Part shown: positions 48,805-59,951 of the stretch, one piece after another
Layout: each line of letters starts with the position of its first letter
Position numbering within the stretch: position 1 is the first letter of the stretch
DNA from: Dechloromonas denitrificans
GTDB taxonomy: Bacteria > Pseudomonadota > Gammaproteobacteria > Burkholderiales > Rhodocyclaceae
DNA length: 64,000 nt
Reading direction: 5' to 3'
NCBI RefSeq assembly: GCF_001551835.1
Contig: NZ_LODL01000021.1
Coordinates: 223,750-287,749, forward strand
Program-made: the position numbers and the translations under genes
The notes under the pieces: generated by a model
Seen by the model: the letters and a program-made list of their open reading frames with translations, nothing else
What the model was told of the DNA's origin: nothing
Databases searched by the model: none

Positions 48805-51105
48805 ATGGCGCGGACGATTGATCGCAGTACACCGAGCCCATTGCCGGAAAAAATTGGTGCGTTGTTGCAGGAATCGCGTTGGTTGGGGGTAGGCGCCATT
48901 GCGCTGTTCCTCTGCATGGCGCTGTGGGGTTTCAACAAGGAAGATCCGGGCTGGTCGCATGCCGTCGTCGGGCAGAGCCTGCATAATCCGGCCGGTCGTG
49001 CCGGGGCCTGGATTGCCGATCTGATGCTCTACATTTTTGGCCTTTCGGCCTGGTGGTGGATCGTGCTGCTCGGCATGTTCGTCTGGTGGGGCGTGCGTCG
49101 CCTGCATACCTGGGGGGCGGAGGACCGTCGCCCGTTGTTCATAGCGCTGGCCGGTTTTGTTTTTCTACTGGTGGCCAGTTCGGCGCTCGAAGCGCTGCGT
49201 TTCTACAGCCTCAAGGCGGCATTGCCGCTCAGTCCAGGCGGCGTCCTGGGGGTCGAGATGAGCGGCCTTCTGGCCCGCCAATTGGGCTATACCGGCGCCA
49301 CCATGTTCCTGCTGGCGGCGATGGCGGCGGGCTGGAGCGTATTTTCCGGCATGTCCTGGCTGTGGGCTTTCGAGCGCCTGGGGGCTTTCCTGGAAACTGC
49401 CACCGGCTTCTTCTATGGCCGGGTCGATACCTGGCGTGATCGGCAGATCGGCAAGGAAGTGGCGCAGCAGCGCGAGGTGGTCGTCGAGGAAGAAAAGCGC
49501 CGCGTCGAACAGTATGAACCGATCATCATCGAAACGCCGAAGCCGGAAATTCCCGTTTCCAAGAAGGCCGAGGCCCGGATCGAGCGCGAGAAGCAGGTCG
49601 CGCTGTTCCCCGAGGCGATCGTCGGCGGCCAGTTGCCGCCGCTGCATCTGCTCGACCCGGCGCCGCCGGTGACCGAGACGGTCAGCGCCGAAACGCTGGA
49701 ATACACCTCGCGGCTGATCGAGCGCAAGCTGGCCGACTTCGGGGTCCAGGTCAAGGTGCTGGCCGCGATGCCGGGGCCGGTCATCACCCGTTACGAAATC
49801 GAGCCGGCGGTCGGCGTCAAGGGCGCCCAGATCGTCAATCTGGCGCGCGACCTGGCCCGCGCCCTGGCCATGGTCTCGATCCGCGTCGTCGAAACGGTGC
49901 CCGGCAAGTCGTGCATGGCGCTGGAGTTGCCCAACCCGAAGCGGCAGACGGTGAAACTCTCCGAGATCATCTCCAGCAAGCCGTACAACGACATGACCAG
50001 CCCGCTGACCGTCTGCCTCGGCAAGGACATCGGCGGCCTGCCGGTAGTCGCCGACCTGGCCAAGACGCCGCACCTGCTGGTCGCCGGGACAACCGGTTCC
50101 GGCAAGTCGGTCGGCGTCAATGCGATGATTTTGTCGATGCTCTACAAGTCCGAGCCGGAGCATGTCCGCCTGATCATGGTCGACCCGAAAATGCTCGAAC
50201 TGTCGATCTACGAAGGTATTCCGCATTTGCTGGCGCCGGTCGTCACCGACATGAAGCAGGCGGCCAACGCGCTGCACTGGTGCGTCACCGAGATGGAAAA
50301 GCGTTACAAGCTGATGTCGGCGATGGGCGTGCGCAACATCGCCGGTCTCAACACCAAGATCCGCGATGCCGAAAAGCGCGGCGAACACATTCCGAATCCG
50401 CTGTCGCTGACGCCGGAAACGCCCGAGCCGTTGAAGGCCATGCCGTTCATCGTCGTCATCATCGACGAACTGGCCGACCTGATGATGGTGGTCGGCAAGA
50501 AGGTCGAGGAGCAGATTGCCCGTCTCGCCCAGAAGGCCCGCGCCTCGGGCATCCACCTGGTGCTGGCGACGCAGCGCCCGAGCGTGGACGTGATCACCGG
50601 CCTGATCAAGGCCAACATCCCGACCCGGCTGTCTTTCCAGGTGTCGAGCAAGATCGACTCGCGGACCATTCTCGACCAGATGGGCGCCGAAGCCTTGCTT
50701 GGACAGGGTGACATGCTCTATCTGGCGCCGGGGACCGGCTACCCGACCCGCGTCCATGGCGCCTTCGTCTCCGACGATGAGGTGCATCGCGTGGTCGAAC
50801 ACCTGAAGGCAACCGGGGCGCCGGAATACGTCGAGGACATCCTCAACGGGGCGGCCGGCGACGACGAAGAGGGCGGCGAAGGCGGCGAGGGCGGCGGCGA
50901 CGCCGAAGCCGATCCGCTCTACGACCAGGCGGTCGACATCGTGCTGAAGAACAAAAGGGCCTCGATCTCGCTGGTCCAGCGCCACCTGCGCATCGGTTAC
51001 AACCGTTCGGCGCGACTGATTGAAGCCATGGAAAAGGCCGGCCTGGTTTCCTCGATGGATGGCCGTGGCGGTCGTGAAGTGCTGGCCCGCAAGGAAGCCG
51101 AATGA
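48805..51105 (+). CDS. ftsK: DNA translocase FtsK
   Basis: Septal DNA pump that clears the chromosome and activates XerCD at dif. The 766-residue protein has four N-terminal membrane segments (residues about 20-200), a short linker with charged stretch, and the motor with [19 protein letters not shown] (Walker A), [15 protein letters not shown] (Walker B) and [20 protein letters not shown]. An acidic, Gly-rich hinge ([18 protein letters not shown]) precedes the gamma domain that reads KOPS sites ([18 protein letters not shown]). ATG 48805 is chosen over a TTG at 48799. It overlaps lolA by 4 bases. Confidence 0.97.
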   Translation: MARTIDRSTPSPLPEKIGALLQESRWLGVGAIALFLCMALWGFNKEDPGWSHAVVGQSLHNPAGRAGAWIADLMLYIFGLSAWWWIVLLGMFVWWGVRRLHTWGAEDRRPLFIALAGFVFLLVASSALEALRFYSLKAALPLSPGGVLGVEMSGLLARQLGYTGATMFLLAAMAAGWSVFSGMSWLWAFERLGAFLETATGFFYGRVDTWRDRQIGKEVAQQREVVVEEEKRRVEQYEPIIIETPKPEIPVSKKAEARIEREKQVALFPEAIVGGQLPPLHLLDPAPPVTETVSAETLEYTSRLIERKLADFGVQVKVLAAMPGPVITRYEIEPAVGVKGAQIVNLARDLARALAMVSIRVVETVPGKSCMALELPNPKRQTVKLSEIISSKPYNDMTSPLTVCLGKDIGGLPVVADLAKTPHLLVAGTTGSGKSVGVNAMILSMLYKSEPEHVRLIMVDPKMLELSIYEGIPHLLAPVVTDMKQAANALHWCVTEMEKRYKLMSAMGVRNIAGLNTKIRDAEKRGEHIPNPLSLTPETPEPLKAMPFIVVIIDELADLMMVVGKKVEEQIARLAQKARASGIHLVLATQRPSVDVITGLIKANIPTRLSFQVSSKIDSRTILDQMGAEALLGQGDMLYLAPGTGYPTRVHGAFVSDDEVHRVVEHLKATGAPEYVEDILNGAAGDDEEGGEGGEGGGDAEADPLYDQAVDIVLKNKRASISLVQRHLRIGYNRSARLIEAMEKAGLVSSMDGRGGREVLARKEAE

Positions 51106-51722
51106 AATTTGCCGTAAAACTGCTGTCCACCGCAGCAATCACTCTTTTCCCGTTGCTCGCCCAGGCGGGCGCCATCGATCAGCTGCACCAGTTTCTGCAG
51201 GGCACGCGGACGCTGAAAGCCGAGTTCGCGCAGAGCGTGATCAGCAAGAGCGGCCGCAAGCCGCAATTGTCGTCCGGCCTGCTCGCCATTTCCCGGCCGG
51301 GCAAGCTGCGCTGGGAAATCCTCAAGCCTTATCCGCAACTGGTGGTCGGCGACGGCGAAAAGATCTGGATCTACGACCCCGAACTGCAGCAAGTGACCGT
51401 GCGCCAGGCCGGCCAGGCCGTCAGCGGCTCGCCGGCCGCCTTATTGGCCGGCAGCAACGAACTGGAAAAGAACTTCAGTCTGAAGGATATCGGCGAGGCG
51501 GAGGGCATGACCTGGGTCGAGGCAACGCCCAAGGCCGGCGACAGCGGCTTCGAGAAAGTCCGCCTCGGCCTGGTCGGCAGCGACCTGAAAGCGATGGAGT
51601 TGCAGGACAGCTTCGGGCAAACGACGCATATCCGCTTTTCCCGCCTTGAGCGCAACCCGGCACTACCCGCCGCCACCTTCAAATTTACGCCGCCAGCCGG
51701 CGTGGACGTGGTCGGGGAATAA
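51102..51722 (+). CDS. lolA: Outer-membrane lipoprotein carrier protein
   Basis: Periplasmic chaperone that carries lipoproteins from LolCDE to LolB. The 206-residue protein has a signal peptide ending near AQAGA (residue 22), then [38 protein letters not shown], and [14 protein letters not shown], all typical of LolA. It overlaps ftsK by 4 bases; the order ftsK-lolA is conserved in many proteobacteria. rarA, its usual next neighbour, is 3.3 kb further on. Confidence 0.95.
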   Translation: MKFAVKLLSTAAITLFPLLAQAGAIDQLHQFLQGTRTLKAEFAQSVISKSGRKPQLSSGLLAISRPGKLRWEILKPYPQLVVGDGEKIWIYDPELQQVTVRQAGQAVSGSPAALLAGSNELEKNFSLKDIGEAEGMTWVEATPKAGDSGFEKVRLGLVGSDLKAMELQDSFGQTTHIRFSRLERNPALPAATFKFTPPAGVDVVGE

Positions 51723-51776
51723 ATTCGGCGGAATCCCCGACTCCGGCGGTCGACCCCGCGAAAATGGGGAAAATGA

Positions 51777-51812
51777 CAGACACTGTTGTCTGGCAGGGGG
51801 CGGCGCCCCCTG
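51777..51812. repeat. Two adjacent inverted repeats between lolA and the tautomerase gene
   Basis: CAGACA/TGTCTG (51777-51792, 4-base loop) and CAGGGGGC/GCCCCCTG (51794-51812, 3-base loop) lie side by side between convergent genes. No T-run follows on either strand. They may stop transcription with factor help or be a remnant of an insertion; I have no stronger evidence. Confidence 0.5.
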
Positions 51813-51834
51813 TAGGCATCCGGGCCGCTGGGTG

Positions 51835-52029
51835 CTATAGCTTTTTCCAGTCGTCGGTCAGCAGGCCTGAATATCCCCAGTTTTCCTCATCGATTTCCTG
51901 AATGACGATGTGCGTATGCTCCGGCTTTTTGCCGAGTACACGTACCAGCGAATCGGTGACCTCTTTGACCAACTGGGCTTTTTGCGCCCGACTGGCGCCT
52001 TTGGTGATCTGGATATTGACGTATGGCAT
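51835..52029 (-). CDS. 4-oxalocrotonate tautomerase family protein
   Basis: A 64-residue protein of the tautomerase superfamily. It keeps the catalytic Pro directly after the start Met (MPYVNIQITKG) and has the family length and ending (GYSGLLTDDW). At the positions of the two substrate arginines of classic 4-oxalocrotonate tautomerase it has Ala (11) and His (39), counting from Pro1, so the classic activity is doubtful. It lies 18 bases after the acetyltransferase gene on the same strand, as last gene of the MerR-preceded unit. Confidence 0.88.
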   Translation of the reverse strand: MPYVNIQITKGASRAQKAQLVKEVTDSLVRVLGKKPEHTHIVIQEIDEENWGYSGLLTDDWKKL

Positions 52030-52047
52030 GGGTAGGGTTTCCGTTGT

Positions 52048-52548
52048 TCAAAAGGTGACGTTGCTTGCTGCCGGTCGTGGCAAGCGCATATGAACCAGTG
52101 CTAAGCGCTTTCCGTGCTTGCTCTGCCGCTCTTCTAGCGCATAAGGCTGAAAGCCGAGCTTCGGATAAAGCAGCAAGCCCGCCGTGTTGTGATTGAAGCA
52201 GGACACCGTGACTTCGGCGGCCTGATGTTTTGCGAAGGCGAGCCCAATCATTTTCTCTACAAGATAGCGTCCAATGCCGCAGCCACGGGCGGTCGGCGCA
52301 ACGATGACATTTCCGATGGCGCAACTACCGCCGGCTTTCCAACGGTAGAAGTTGGCGAAGGCGACAACTTCGCCACGGCGCTCGACAACCGTTGCGTCGG
52401 CGCGCTGAGCGATGGCTGCCTGCAGTTGCGTGGGGTGCAGTGGAAATGTCGCCTTGGGGAAAAAGAAAAGCGACTCGTCTTCACTTTGCGGAAAAGTGCA
52501 AATGACAGGAATATCCGCCGTATTAACGGGGCGATGGTTCAGTGACAT
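52048..52548 (-). CDS. GNAT family N-acetyltransferase
   Basis: A 166-residue acetyltransferase. The acetyl-CoA site appears as GNVIVAPTARGCGIGRYLVE (R-x2-G-x-G/A pattern), followed by VSCFNHNTAGLLLYPKLGFQ, the typical end of a GNAT domain. The substrate is not known; small amines, amino acids or protein N-termini are all possible. ATG 52548 is chosen because translation from further upstream would run over the preceding gene. The gap to the oxidoreductase gene is 41 bases. Confidence 0.87.
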   Translation of the reverse strand: MSLNHRPVNTADIPVICTFPQSEDESLFFFPKATFPLHPTQLQAAIAQRADATVVERRGEVVAFANFYRWKAGGSCAIGNVIVAPTARGCGIGRYLVEKMIGLAFAKHQAAEVTVSCFNHNTAGLLLYPKLGFQPYALEERQSKHGKRLALVHMRLPRPAASNVTF

Positions 52549-52589
52549 TGGGGCTGGCAAGTTGGAGAAGGTGAGGGGGGCAGCGTCGT

Positions 52590-53168
52590 TCAGGCCTGGC
52601 GGCCATAGGCATGGACGCGGGCCAGCCATTTGTTCCGTTGCTGCTCGCTTGAGCCGCGTATCGGCCCGAAGCTAGAAATGCTGACGGGCTTGATGCCGCT
52701 GAATTCGAGAATGGTGCGTTTCATCTGATTGTGCCCCGGCATCCGGTACAGCCAGCGAAAGTACCAGGGCGGCGTGTCCATCGTCACCAGAAGCTGCGCA
52801 GAGCGCCCGGCAAGCAGGCGATCCCAGAAAATCGAATCATCCCGATATTTGAAGGCAAAGCCCGGCAGAAAGACACGATCGATAAACCCCTTGAGCAAGG
52901 CCGGCATCGCGCCCCACCAGATGGGGTAGATGAAAACGATATGCTGTGCCCGGGCAATTGCTGCCTGAGCCGCCACCAGATCCGGTTCCAGATCCTGAAT
53001 CGTGGCGTAGCCATTGTGCAGCACCGGGTCAAAACTCAAATTGCCAAGGGCGATCGATTCAAGCTCGTTTCCCGCCGCTTTGGCGCCTTCAACATATGAA
53101 TCGGCCAAGGCGGCGCAAAAACTGTCGCGTGCCGGGTGGCCGAGGATGACCAGGATGCGTTTGCTCAT
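52590..53168 (-). CDS. Flavodoxin-fold NAD(P)H oxidoreductase (NQO1/KefF-like)
   Basis: A 192-residue FMN or FAD protein of the Flavodoxin_2 family. RILVILGHPARDSFCAAL is the flavin-phosphate region, and IVFIYPIWWGAMPALLKGFIDRVFLPGFAF is the family core. Such enzymes reduce quinones or nitro compounds by two electrons. ATG 53168 is preferred to a longer form. A MerR-type promoter with its regulator gene lies directly upstream, so this enzyme is probably induced by an electrophile, metal or redox signal. Confidence 0.9.
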   Translation of the reverse strand: MSKRILVILGHPARDSFCAALADSYVEGAKAAGNELESIALGNLSFDPVLHNGYATIQDLEPDLVAAQAAIARAQHIVFIYPIWWGAMPALLKGFIDRVFLPGFAFKYRDDSIFWDRLLAGRSAQLLVTMDTPPWYFRWLYRMPGHNQMKRTILEFSGIKPVSISSFGPIRGSSEQQRNKWLARVHAYGRQA

Positions 53169-53203
53169 GTTTGTCAGGTTCTGGCAGGGTTTCGGTAGCG
53201 ACA

Positions 53204-53235
53204 AGCATAAAGTCTCCCCCTAAGGGCAGAGTCAA
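53204..53235 (-). promoter_or_regulatory. MerR-type promoter and operator of the oxidoreductase operon
   Basis: On the minus strand, TTGACT (53235-53230) and TATGCT (53209-53204) are 20 bases apart (19 if TTATGC is used), longer than the normal 17. An imperfect 18-base palindrome (53213-53230; 14 of 18 positions paired) fills the spacer. This is the layout of promoters untwisted by MerR-family activators. The -35 overlaps the stop codon of the merR-type gene. Confidence 0.75.
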
Positions 53236-53603
53236 GCGGCGCTCGAGCATAGCCCGGCGTTGCGCCGCAGATCCGCCTGCAAGGCAACCAGCTGGCGATC
53301 ATGGGCCAGGGCGCGGTCGATCGTTTGGCGCAAGGTCTGCCGCTTGCGCTCGATCAACTCAAGCACCATCTCGGCGGGCAGCGTTCCGGTCTGCGCTGCC
53401 GCCGATGTGACGCCGGCGATTTCCTTGAGGCTGAAACCCAGCGACTGCGCACACTTGATCATGGCAACCAGATCGACATCCGTTGCACGATAGATGCGAT
53501 ATCGCCCTTTGCGCGGGGGCTGCGGAATCAAACCAAGCGCTTCGTAATGGTGTATCGCCTTGCGCGATGCACCGGTCAATTTGGCAAGTTCACCGATGTA
53601 CAT
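53232..53603 (-). CDS. MerR family transcription regulator
   Basis: A 123-residue regulator with the N-terminal winged helix YIGELAKLTGASRKAIHHYE, RKGRYRIYRATDVDLVAMIK and the LGFSLKEIAGV helix, followed by a long dimerisation coiled coil. A short tail (RRNAGLCSSAA) contains a single Cys, so it lacks the paired cysteines of metal sensors such as MerR or CueR and the four of SoxR. The inducer is unknown. ATG 53603 has AAGGA 4 bases upstream; ATG 53606 is too close to it. The target is the operon directly downstream. Confidence 0.92.
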   Translation of the reverse strand: MYIGELAKLTGASRKAIHHYEALGLIPQPPRKGRYRIYRATDVDLVAMIKCAQSLGFSLKEIAGVTSAAAQTGTLPAEMVLELIERKRQTLRQTIDRALAHDRQLVALQADLRRNAGLCSSAA

Positions 53604-53663
53604 CATGTCCTTGGTTCGAGAAGGTCTCTGCAATGTGAAATGGATGGGCTGTGAGCTGGCTGC

Positions 53664-54182
53664 TTAGATATGGGGCGGTGCTTGACTCGTTTTCACCGGC
53701 TTGGCTTCCTGCTGGGCCAGTGTCATGACGTTCAGTGTTGATGCATTTTCGGCTTCGATGGCCCCTTCGCAGCGTTCGACAAAATAGATAAAGGCCGCCG
53801 GCGCCCACTTGAACTCCTTGTAGCCGCCTTCGCCGGTTAGAAAAAGAACTTGCTCACGACTGAGAAACTGTTCGGTCGAGCGGTAATTCTTCCACTGCTC
53901 GCGGTAGTGGTAAACGCTTTCCAGCGCGACGAAGGCGGCAACAGCCAGGCTGATCACCGAGGCAATCAGGTCTTTGTAGGGAATGGCGCTATTGACGATG
54001 ACCGGCACCAGAACGCCACCCAGAACGATGGTGGTGCGCATGCGCAGGTAACTGCTCTTGGCGGTGACGGCTTTCTTGTCGTACCACGCCTGGTACTGCT
54101 TCACCCGTTGTTCGATGTAGTCCGCAGGCCGCCAGCTACCAAACAGCGCAAAGCCGTCCGTGCTTGTTTCAGGGGATGACAT
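53664..54182 (-). CDS. DUF4231 two-transmembrane protein
   Basis: A 172-residue protein. N-terminal helix with YIEQRVKQYQAWYDKKA, two close transmembrane segments (residues about 50-68 and 74-93), then a charged cytosolic part with HYREQWKNYRSTEQFLSREQ. This layout matches DUF4231, which I recall as related to the SLATT two-TM proteins linked to nucleotide-signal defence systems; that link is from memory. A strong ribosome-binding site (GGAGGAG) precedes ATG 54182. It is 29 bases after the next gene upstream, so both form a pair. Function unknown. Confidence 0.8.
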   Translation of the reverse strand: MSSPETSTDGFALFGSWRPADYIEQRVKQYQAWYDKKAVTAKSSYLRMRTTIVLGGVLVPVIVNSAIPYKDLIASVISLAVAAFVALESVYHYREQWKNYRSTEQFLSREQVLFLTGEGGYKEFKWAPAAFIYFVERCEGAIEAENASTLNVMTLAQQEAKPVKTSQAPPHI

Positions 54183-54211
54183 GGATGCTCCTCCAATTAT
54201 TCAAGTTTTGC

Positions 54212-54826
54212 TTAGGGGGCGCTGCATTCGAAGTAGCCGCCTTTTTCGGTGCTGGTCGGGCACCAGGTGCTCATGTTGACGACATAGGCCGAGGGGCGGA
54301 CGGCGCGTGCCTTGCCGGCGGCGTCTTCGGCTTCGGCGCGGGAAACGTAGACCTTGACGCTGCGAAACGAGCCGGAGCGCCGGAAGATGACGCCGGGGCC
54401 GATGCCCATTTTTTCCGCCGTCTTGGTGACCTCGAACTTCGCGGCATCGAGCGTCGGATCGCCACCAAAGACCACACCCCAGGTGCCGGGCGCGTCGGGC
54501 TGGCTCTCGGTCGGCACAGCGGCCTTGCCGACCTGCGGCAAGGCGGTCGTCTGGATCAGTGCTTCGGCGGTTTCGCGCGGCATCGGCACGCCGGAGAAGC
54601 GGTCGATGACTTCGACCGCCCATTTGCGCAGGTTCTTCGAGTCCTGAGTTTGACCGGCTGTCGGCTCCTTGCTCAAGATTGCCGTGGCAATTTCGACAAA
54701 CTTGGTTTCGCTGTCCCGTTGCTTGTTGGCCGTGGCGACTTCGTTGCCCAGATAGGCGATGGTCAGCGGAATCAGGATCGCCGCGACGACCTTGCTGACA
54801 ATTTCGAGCTTTTGCCAAGCATCCAT
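54212..54826 (-). CDS. One-transmembrane protein with SPOR-like C-terminus, unknown function
   Basis: A 204-residue protein. One membrane segment lies at residues about 8-25 (VSKVVAAILIPLTIAYLG), a helical linker follows, and the C-terminal part from about residue 112 (GTWGVVFGGDPTLDAAKFEV, IFRRSGSFRSVKVYVSR, YVVNMSTWCP) looks like a SPOR or similar alpha/beta domain. Two Cys near the end could form a disulfide. ATG 54826 has AGGAGA about 8 bases upstream; a very long extension of the frame only shadows rarA. It leads the two-gene unit with the DUF4231 gene. Confidence 0.75.
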   Translation of the reverse strand: MDAWQKLEIVSKVVAAILIPLTIAYLGNEVATANKQRDSETKFVEIATAILSKEPTAGQTQDSKNLRKWAVEVIDRFSGVPMPRETAEALIQTTALPQVGKAAVPTESQPDAPGTWGVVFGGDPTLDAAKFEVTKTAEKMGIGPGVIFRRSGSFRSVKVYVSRAEAEDAAGKARAVRPSAYVVNMSTWCPTSTEKGGYFECSAP

Positions 54827-54957
54827 GGTGCAGTCTCCTGAAGTGCCACCTGCCATCGGAGCGGAAATCATCGAACCCTTCCTGCTTTGTAGCACACGGC
54901 TGGCGCAAGTCCATGTCGAATGGATGGTGGGCGTCTGGCCGCGGGAACGTATTGGCC

Positions 54958-54986
54958 TTGGGTGGGCGGCTGGCAGGCGGTAAACT
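54958..54986 (+). promoter_or_regulatory. rarA: Possible promoter of rarA
   Basis: TTGGGT (54958-54963) and TAAACT (54981-54986) are 17 bases apart, about 50 bases before the rarA start. The -35 matches the consensus at only three positions. The rest of the 207-base divergent gap shows nothing else clear. Confidence 0.4.
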
Positions 54987-55033
54987 CTGTCGTTCAGCCA
55001 CTCAGTCGGCCGCGCTGCCGGACAGGATTCCCC

Positions 55034-56346
55034 TTGAGCGATTTGTTCTCCCAAAACACCGTTGACCGCAATGCCCCGCTGGCCGAACAACTGCGCCCGC
55101 AAACGCCGGACGAGGTGATCGGCCAGCAGCACCTGCTCGGGCCGGGCAAGCCGCTGCGCCTGGCGTTCGAGTCCGGGCAGCCGCATTCGATGATCCTCTG
55201 GGGGCCGCCGGGGGTGGGCAAGACGACGCTGGCGCGGATGATGGCGACGCAGTTCCAGTGCGAGTTCATCGCCTTGTCGGCGGTTTTTTCGGGCATCAAG
55301 GAAGTGCGCGAGGCGGTGGCGCAGGCCGAGCTGTGGCGCGGCCAGGGCAAGCGGACGATTCTCTTCGTCGATGAAATCCACCGTTTCAACAAGGCGCAGC
55401 AGGATGGTTTCCTGCCCTTCGTCGAATCCGGGCTGCTGACCTTCATCGGTGCCACCACGGAAAATCCCTCTTTCGAAGTCAATTCCGCCTTGCTGTCGCG
55501 GGCTTCGGTCTATGTCCTGAAATCGCTCAACGAGGCCGAGATGGGGGCTTTGTTCGATCGCGCCTGCGAGCGGGCGCTGGCCGACCTGAGCTTCGATGGC
55601 GAGGCGCGCGAGCGGCTGGTCGGCCTGGCCGATGGCGATGCGCGGCGCTTGCTGAACTTGCTCGAACAGGTGCGGACGGCGGCGCATACGGCCGGGATTC
55701 CGGCGGTCGACGGTCAATTCATCGAAGAAACCATGGCGCAGAACCTGCGCCGCTTCGACAAGGGCGGCGATGCCTTCTACGACCAGATTTCGGCCCTGCA
55801 CAAGTCGGTGCGCGGCTCCAGTCCGGACGGAGCGCTTTACTGGCTGAGTCGCATGCTGGACGGCGGAGCCGATCCGCGTTACCTGGCCCGGCGCATCATC
55901 CGCATGGCCTGGGAAGACATCGGCCTGGCCGACCCGCGCGCCATGCAGATCGCCAACGACGCCGCCGCCACCTACGAGCGCCTCGGCTCGCCCGAGGGCG
56001 AACTGGCTCTCGGCCAGGCGGTGATCTACCTCGCCGTCGCCGCCAAGTCGAATGCCGGCTACAACGCCTACAACGCGGCGCGGGCCTTTGTCGGCAAGGA
56101 CGGCTCGCGGCCGGTGCCGGTACATCTGCGCAATGCGCCGACCAAGCTGATGAAGGAACTCGGCTACGGCCACGCCTACCGCTACGCCCACGACGAGCCG
56201 GAGGCCTACGCCGCCGGCGAAAGCTACCTGCCGGAGGGGATGCCGGAGCCGGGCTGGTACGCGCCAACGCCGCGCGGACTGGAAGGCAAGATCGGCGAAA
56301 AGCTGGCTCACCTGCGCGAGCTGGACCGCAAGGCTGGCAAGAAATA

Positions 56347-56347
<1 letters not shown>
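55034..56347 (+). CDS. rarA: Replication-associated recombination protein A, AAA+ ATPase
   Basis: Acts at stalled replication forks (MgsA family). The 437-residue protein has an N-terminal LAEQLRPQTPDEVIGQQHLL, Walker A WGPPGVGKTTLARMMA, Walker B ILFVDEIHRFNKAQQDGFLP, sensor 1 FIGATTENPSFEV and the C-terminal tetramerisation domain with KSVRGSSPDGALYWLSRML. The start is TTG 55034: AGGA lies 6 bases upstream and the N-terminus then matches the family; an ATG at 54920 would add 38 unlike residues. It overlaps the next gene by one base. Confidence 0.95.
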
Positions 56348-59650
<3,303 letters not shown>

Positions 59651-59663
<13 letters not shown>

Positions 59664-59678
59664 TTCTTGTGCTATTAT
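59651..59678 (+). promoter_or_regulatory. Promoter of tRNA-Ser inside mltF coding sequence
   Basis: TTTTCA (59651-59656) and TATTAT (59673-59678) are 16 bases apart. A GC-rich discriminator follows, as is usual for stringently controlled stable-RNA promoters. The -35 lies within the first codons of mltF on the other strand. Confidence 0.6.
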
Positions 59679-59689
59679 TTCGCTCCCGC

Positions 59690-59777
<88 letters not shown>

Positions 59778-59791
59778 CAGTGTTACAAATA

Positions 59792-59816
59792 AGCCCGTGA
59801 TTACACGGGCTTTTTT
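59792..59816 (+). terminator. Rho-independent terminator after tRNA-Ser
   Basis: AGCCCGTG (59792-59799) and CACGGGCT (59804-59811) form an 8-base stem with ATTA loop, followed by a run of T to 59816. It ends the single-gene tRNA transcript. Confidence 0.9.
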
Positions 59817-59824
59817 GTTTCTGG

Positions 59825-59854
59825 GCGCATTGTAACCCACATCCTTCAATGCGC
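59825..59854. repeat. Inverted repeat downstream of the tRNA terminator
   Basis: GCGCATTG (59825-59832) and CAATGCGC (59847-59854) are perfect arms around 14 bases. There is no T-run. It may be an operator in front of the following gene at 59952 or a remnant of an integration event beside the tRNA. The rest of the gap to 59951 shows no clear promoter. Confidence 0.5.
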
Positions 59855-59951
59855 GAACCAGGCTGGCGCCCGCATCATTTTATGCTGTTGTAATTTTTGC
59901 GGTGAGCTGCCGGATAAAGCGTCATTGCCGGCTTTCGGGCAGAATGCACTG

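Noticed and set aside
49165..51138. Minus-strand open frame of 657 residues over ftsK
   Set aside because: Shadow of ftsK; rich in Arg, His, Gly and Asp with no domain pattern.
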